Source: Candidatus Cloacimonadota bacterium
Lineage (GTDB): Bacteria; Cloacimonadota; Cloacimonadia; Cloacimonadales; Cloacimonadaceae
Length of the DNA: 7,415 nt
Direction: 5' to 3'
Assembly: GCA_023230245.1 (NCBI GenBank)
Contig: JALNXT010000066.1
Location: 1-7,415 of the forward strand
Part shown: positions 4,490 to 7,415 of the stretch, one piece after another
Position numbering within the stretch: position 1 is the stretch's first letter
Layout: every line of letters starts with the position of its first letter
Made by a program: the position numbers and the translations under genes
The notes under the pieces: generated by a model
Seen by the model: the letters and a program-made list of their open reading frames with translations, nothing else
What the model was told of the DNA's origin: nothing
Database searches by the model: none

Positions 4490-7415
4490 TTTAGTAGCAG
4501 CATCCTCCGCTCAATTTGTTGTTTATCTAGTGTTAGCCTATAGAAATAAACTCCACTGGCTACGCTTCTTCCATTGTTATCCATGCCATCCCATACAACG
4601 CTGTAGGGCCCTTTGGCTTGATTGCCGCTATATAGCTGGCGCACTTTCTGTCCTTTCAAGTTATATATCGCCAATTCGCTATGGCTATCGCTGGCAAGGC
4701 TATATTTTATCGTGGTGCTGGGGTTAAAGGGATTGGGATAGTTTTGCGCCAAAGCATTGGGAATTGTATTCTGAAATTCATCATTATTGGCTACAAAGCC
4801 TGTGGAAGCAAAAGAACCTTGGCGAGTGTTGCTTCCGCGATAAGTAACCCAAGGCTGAAGCCCACTGGCAGGCAATCTAAGGTTATAGAGGATAACTCCA
4901 TTGGCATATCCTGCTACAAACTTAGCCAAGCCGTTGGCATCAAAATCGATCAAGCTTCCCGGAGTTGCACCGCTTTGTATATTGATAAAAGGAAAGCCTG
5001 AAAACGCCGTCCCATCATGGTGCATTATATAAAGTGAGTTTTCATAGCTTTGCAGGATAATCTCCAGCTGGGGATCGTCGTCCAGATTTGCCAGCAAGGG
5101 AGGGCAAGAAAAGTTTACCGATGTTTCCACGGGGAAGCCTGGCAAATCTTCTCCATCGCTGGTAAATGCGTAAACAATGCCACCATTGGTCACACATGCA
5201 ATATCAATCCCATAAATATCTGCGCTGATGTCTCCAATCGCAAAACCTCCGGCAATATTGCCGTTGCTGCTCCTCGTGCTGATGATTATGCCGTCTGAGC
5301 CAATAATATAGATATTGGTATTCGTGGAGCACACAATGCGATTATCGTTGCTAATAGTTGGCGAACCCGTAATAGCACTATCCAAATGGACGGGAAAACC
5401 GCTAAGCACTTCACCATTGCCGTTTATCACATATAGATTACCTGCGGAATTACCCGCCACAATCTCCATGCTGCCATCGCCATTAACATCTGCTGCTGCC
5501 AGCTCGCATCTAAAGCTAGCACCCAAATCTACAGGGAAGCCATTGCGAAGTAAGCCTTGAGGAGTAATGGCATATATTTTGCCATCTAAACCGCCGGCTA
5601 TTGTCTCGTTATATCCATCTCCATCCAAATCTGCCAGCATGGGAGTGTGTAAAAAAGACGTATTGGCATGGAACGAGAAGATGTTTTCTCCGCTTTGAGT
5701 GCAGGCGTAAATATCGCCTGTTCTGCTGCAGAAAGCCAAATCAGCACCTGCTTGCAGATCAATATTTCCGCTGGCAAAGCTACCGCTGATGTTCATCGTT
5801 GTCGGCGGAGCAAAGTTACTGCTTAGCACGCCATCGTTACCTATTATTGATGCCGTTCCGTGGGCATCCACACACATTATATCCAAGCCAGGGCTGTTAT
5901 CGAAATCTACCACCATTGGGGAAGATTTAACCGCAACGAGGCTTTCCCAGGGGAAACGGCTATCCATCATCGTAATATGCATATCTGCATTGTAGCGTCT
6001 AATGCCGGTGCTAAGCGAAGTTATCGGGTGAAAAGCTTCCACTTCCACCTTAATTTTATAGGAGCCAAAGCCCATATCCTGCGGTAACTGTAACTGAATA
6101 TAAGAGCCTAGAGGACTAATCCCTCCCGGCAGGATCTGGTTTAGGTAAATACAGGGGCCAATAATTTCCACACCCGGGGGAGTAGCAGCAACCCGTATTG
6201 AAACGCTCATCGCCGTATCCCAAAGGGGATCATTACTCACCACAGGCAAGAATCTTATCAATTCCCCAGGATTTATATTACCATCGTTATCGCCATCTTC
6301 ATCACTAAAACTATAGCTATCGAGACTAAGCAGGGGCAGAAAGGGATCCGGAGCTTTCACTGCAATTGAAGGATCGCCCAACAACACCATTTCATAATAA
6401 CACCAACGCATCACATCACTGGAAAGCGCTGCATTTAGGTTTTGCAGGCGAGAATAGGTTAAAGCCTTCCCAAGCTGAGGCTGGTTTTGAGCAAACATCC
6501 CACTGAAGAACTGGCGGTCGTAAAACTGTGAAGCTCCTTCTATACTACCGGGCATATACCACCCATAACGAGTGTTTCCCACAAAGGCAAATAACGCACC
6601 ATTGGCGGTTAGCAAATGCTCTCCGATGGATTCACCATCTCCGCTGGTACGCTGATCAAACGCTGCGGGATAGCAGCCTTGGGAAAATAGGAAACCATAC
6701 TCGCTATTAGTCATGTTTTCCACGCTTGAGTTGGATTGCCCAATTAGCAATGTCTCATTGGAGTGCCCCATATGGTTCATAATGCCTGCACCTTCGCTAA
6801 TGGCGTTTAGCACAGTTCCAGAATCATAGGTATCATCGCGCTGATACAACGTTTTCAGATGATAGCCACCGGGCAGATATTGTGCTACATCGTCCTTGTA
6901 ATCTCCCCCCCAGGTAACTGGATTCGGATTCAGGTTTTCGCCCATGAACAAGGCAATGTTATTACTGAAGGAATTGGTCTCGGCATAGTATTTGGTCTTA
7001 CGAAAGATATTCTGGAATTCTGATAGAGTCTCTGCGGGAAACCTGCCGATGTGTATTTCTGGCATCAAATCTGTGTTATCATCAACTTCACCGTAGATAG
7101 CGTTCTGATTTGCGTTCCAATTGCCATCCAGATTGCTATAGTAAATATCGGTAGGGATTTGTGAATCTGTATATTCTCCCACTACACCATAAGCTCCCCG
7201 CACCGGGACAATCTCATCATCACCACCCAAAATCACATATTGCAATGGCTCCGAACTTGTCGCCCAGGTTTGGTAGGCATGAATGATAAAGTTGCGCAGT
7301 TTCATCGCATTATCGGCTCCGGGATAGCTTGCCACGATATCTTCCATCGTGTAGATGGCATTGGATATTCCCTGCTCGGTGCGCCAGGCGGAATAATCTG
7401 CAAACCAGCTTACCC
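4486..7415 (-). CDS. C25-family (gingipain-like) secreted cysteine peptidase with FG-GAP-like propeller and T9SS-type C-terminal sorting domain; 5' end off window
   Basis: The frame is open to the right edge: 22 residues, including 'VSWFADYSAWRTEQGIS', precede the first in-window Met (7347), so that Met is internal and the signal peptide and any propeptide are missing. Numbering from this Met, the peptidase domain runs to about 330. It holds 'YVILGGDDEIVPVR' (37-50), a 'GRFPAET' strand (101-107), the catalytic-type His195 in 'NHMGHSNE' and the catalytic-type Cys225 in 'SQGCYPAAFD', followed by 'FVGNTRYGWY' and 'LLGDPSI'. A beta-rich linker (about 335-450) carries a Ca-binding-like acidic loop, 'DEDGDNDGNINPGE' (349-362). 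Propeller-like repeats span about 469-845, and a FlgD/T9SS type A sorting domain spans about 865-953. In known C25 enzymes such as gingipains these residues form a Cys-His dyad that cleaves proteins outside the cell. The inferred role is a surface-anchored or secreted protease. It is the first gene seen in the cluster, and its TGA stop overlaps the next start (ATGA). Cleavage specificity cannot be read from the sequence. Confidence 0.9.
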   Translation of the reverse strand, partial: VSWFADYSAWRTEQGISNAIYTMEDIVASYPGADNAMKLRNFIIHAYQTWATSSEPLQYVILGGDDEIVPVRGAYGVVGEYTDSQIPTDIYYSNLDGNWNANQNAIYGEVDDNTDLMPEIHIGRFPAETLSEFQNIFRKTKYYAETNSFSNNIALFMGENLNPNPVTWGGDYKDDVAQYLPGGYHLKTLYQRDDTYDSGTVLNAISEGAGIMNHMGHSNETLLIGQSNSSVENMTNSEYGFLFSQGCYPAAFDQRTSGDGESIGEHLLTANGALFAFVGNTRYGWYMPGSIEGASQFYDRQFFSGMFAQNQPQLGKALTYSRLQNLNAALSSDVMRWCYYEMVLLGDPSIAVKAPDPFLPLLSLDSYSFSDEDGDNDGNINPGELIRFLPVVSNDPLWDTAMSVSIRVAATPPGVEIIGPCIYLNQILPGGISPLGSYIQLQLPQDMGFGSYKIKVEVEAFHPITSLSTGIRRYNADMHITMMDSRFPWESLVAVKSSPMVVDFDNSPGLDIMCVDAHGTASIIGNDGVLSSNFAPPTTMNISGSFASGNIDLQAGADLAFCSRTGDIYACTQSGENIFSFHANTSFLHTPMLADLDGDGYNETIAGGLDGKIYAITPQGLLRNGFPVDLGASFRCELAAADVNGDGSMEIVAGNSAGNLYVINGNGEVLSGFPVHLDSAITGSPTISNDNRIVCSTNTNIYIIGSDGIIISTRSSNGNIAGGFAIGDISADIYGIDIACVTNGGIVYAFTSDGEDLPGFPVETSVNFSCPPLLANLDDDPQLEIILQSYENSLYIMHHDGTAFSGFPFINIQSGATPGSLIDFDANGLAKFVAGYANGVILYNLRLPASGLQPWVTYRGSNTRQGSFASTGFVANNDEFQNTIPNALAQNYPNPFNPSTTIKYSLASDSHSELAIYNLKGQKVRQLYSGNQAKGPYSVVWDGMDNNGRSVASGVYFYRLTLDKQQIERRMLLLK
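4489..4755 (-). other. C-terminal secretion/sorting domain of the C25 peptidase (T9SS type A / FlgD-like)
   Basis: The last roughly 89 residues begin 'ALAQNYPNPFNPSTTIKY', continue through a 'LAIYNLKGQKVRQL' strand pair and 'VVWDGMDNNGRSVASGVYFY', and end 'RRMLLLK'. This is the standard order of the C-terminal sorting domain found on type IX exported proteins and on many secreted proteins of Cloacimonadota and related phyla. In Bacteroidota such domains direct passage across the outer membrane and are then removed or used for anchoring. Whether this organism has a full type IX system cannot be seen here. Confidence 0.88.
4813..5943 (-). repeat. About eight FG-GAP/VCBS-like repeat units encoding a beta-propeller in the C25 peptidase
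   Basis: Residues about 469-845 (numbered from the Met at 7347) form degenerate units of about 40-50 residues. Each has a 'P..(A/V)D.D' loop, a hydrophobic strand and a 'G.(I/L)Y..' strand, followed in most units by an '(G)FP' turn. Clear units include 'MLADLDGDGYNETIAGG' (570-586), 'AAADVNGDGSMEIVAG' (617-632) and 'LLANLDDDPQLEIIL' (751-765). 'LPGFPV', 'LSGFPV' and 'FSGFPF' recur as turns. Only two units keep the full acidic DxDGDG/DxNGDG calcium loop. The series closes with 'PWVTYRGSN', a common end of such propellers. The exact blade count (seven or eight) is uncertain. Confidence 0.75.

Noticed and set aside
3875..4727. Long plus-strand open frames opposite the yggS and peptidase genes (3875-4222, 4305-4727)
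   Set aside because: They lie antisense to genes with firm family motifs, have no recognisable domain and look like mirror frames of conserved coding sequence. The same applies to the other plus-strand frames in the window.
7345..7347. Met codon at 7347 as the true start of the C25 peptidase
   Set aside because: The 22 upstream residues to the window edge are in frame and match the conserved early part of the C25 domain, and no signal peptide follows this Met.

Overview
The window carries one compact gene cluster, all on the minus strand, so it reads from right to left. The likely source is an uncultured Gram-negative bacterium of the Fibrobacterota-Chlorobiota-Bacteroidota (FCB) group, most like Cloacimonadota ('Candidatus Cloacimonas' and relatives). 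The main evidence is a large secreted C25 (gingipain-type) peptidase with an FG-GAP-like propeller and a C-terminal sorting domain that begins with the hallmark 'NYPNPFNPST'. An outer-membrane barrel with a 'DDP..A..NPA' N-terminus agrees with this. The lineage is an inference from protein style; no rRNA or other phylogenetic marker is present.

Layout in transcription order: (1) C25-family peptidase, 7415 to 4486, whose 5' end lies beyond the right edge; (2) YggS/PLPBP-type pyridoxal-phosphate homeostasis protein, 4489-3785; (3) divergent PlsY-like membrane acyltransferase, 3788-3144, with a TTG start; (4) a GNAT-superfamily N-acyltransferase-like gene, 3125-2002, broken into two frames by an apparent single-base loss near 2444-2446; (5) PAP2-superfamily membrane protein, 2027-1077; (6) PorV/PorQ/FadL-like outer-membrane beta-barrel protein, 1060-17. 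Genes 1/2 and 2/3 overlap by four bases (ATGA, TTGA). Genes 3/4 and 5/6 are 18 and 16 bases apart, and genes 4/5 overlap by 26 bases. This spacing implies a single transcript with translational coupling. The promoter must lie beyond the right edge. No terminator is visible in the 16 bases after gene 6. No RNA gene, mobile element, CRISPR array or intergenic gap over 20 bases is present.

Functionally the cluster is about the cell envelope. A peptidase built for type IX-like export and a barrel that could be part of, or a client of, such a system flank three genes that look like lipid enzymes (PlsY-like, N-acyltransferase-like, PAP2 of the Aur1/IPC-synthase-like type). The most interesting reading, offered as a hypothesis, is a lipid-modifying module co-expressed with a surface-protein export function. 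The frameshift in gene 4 is the most concrete anomaly.
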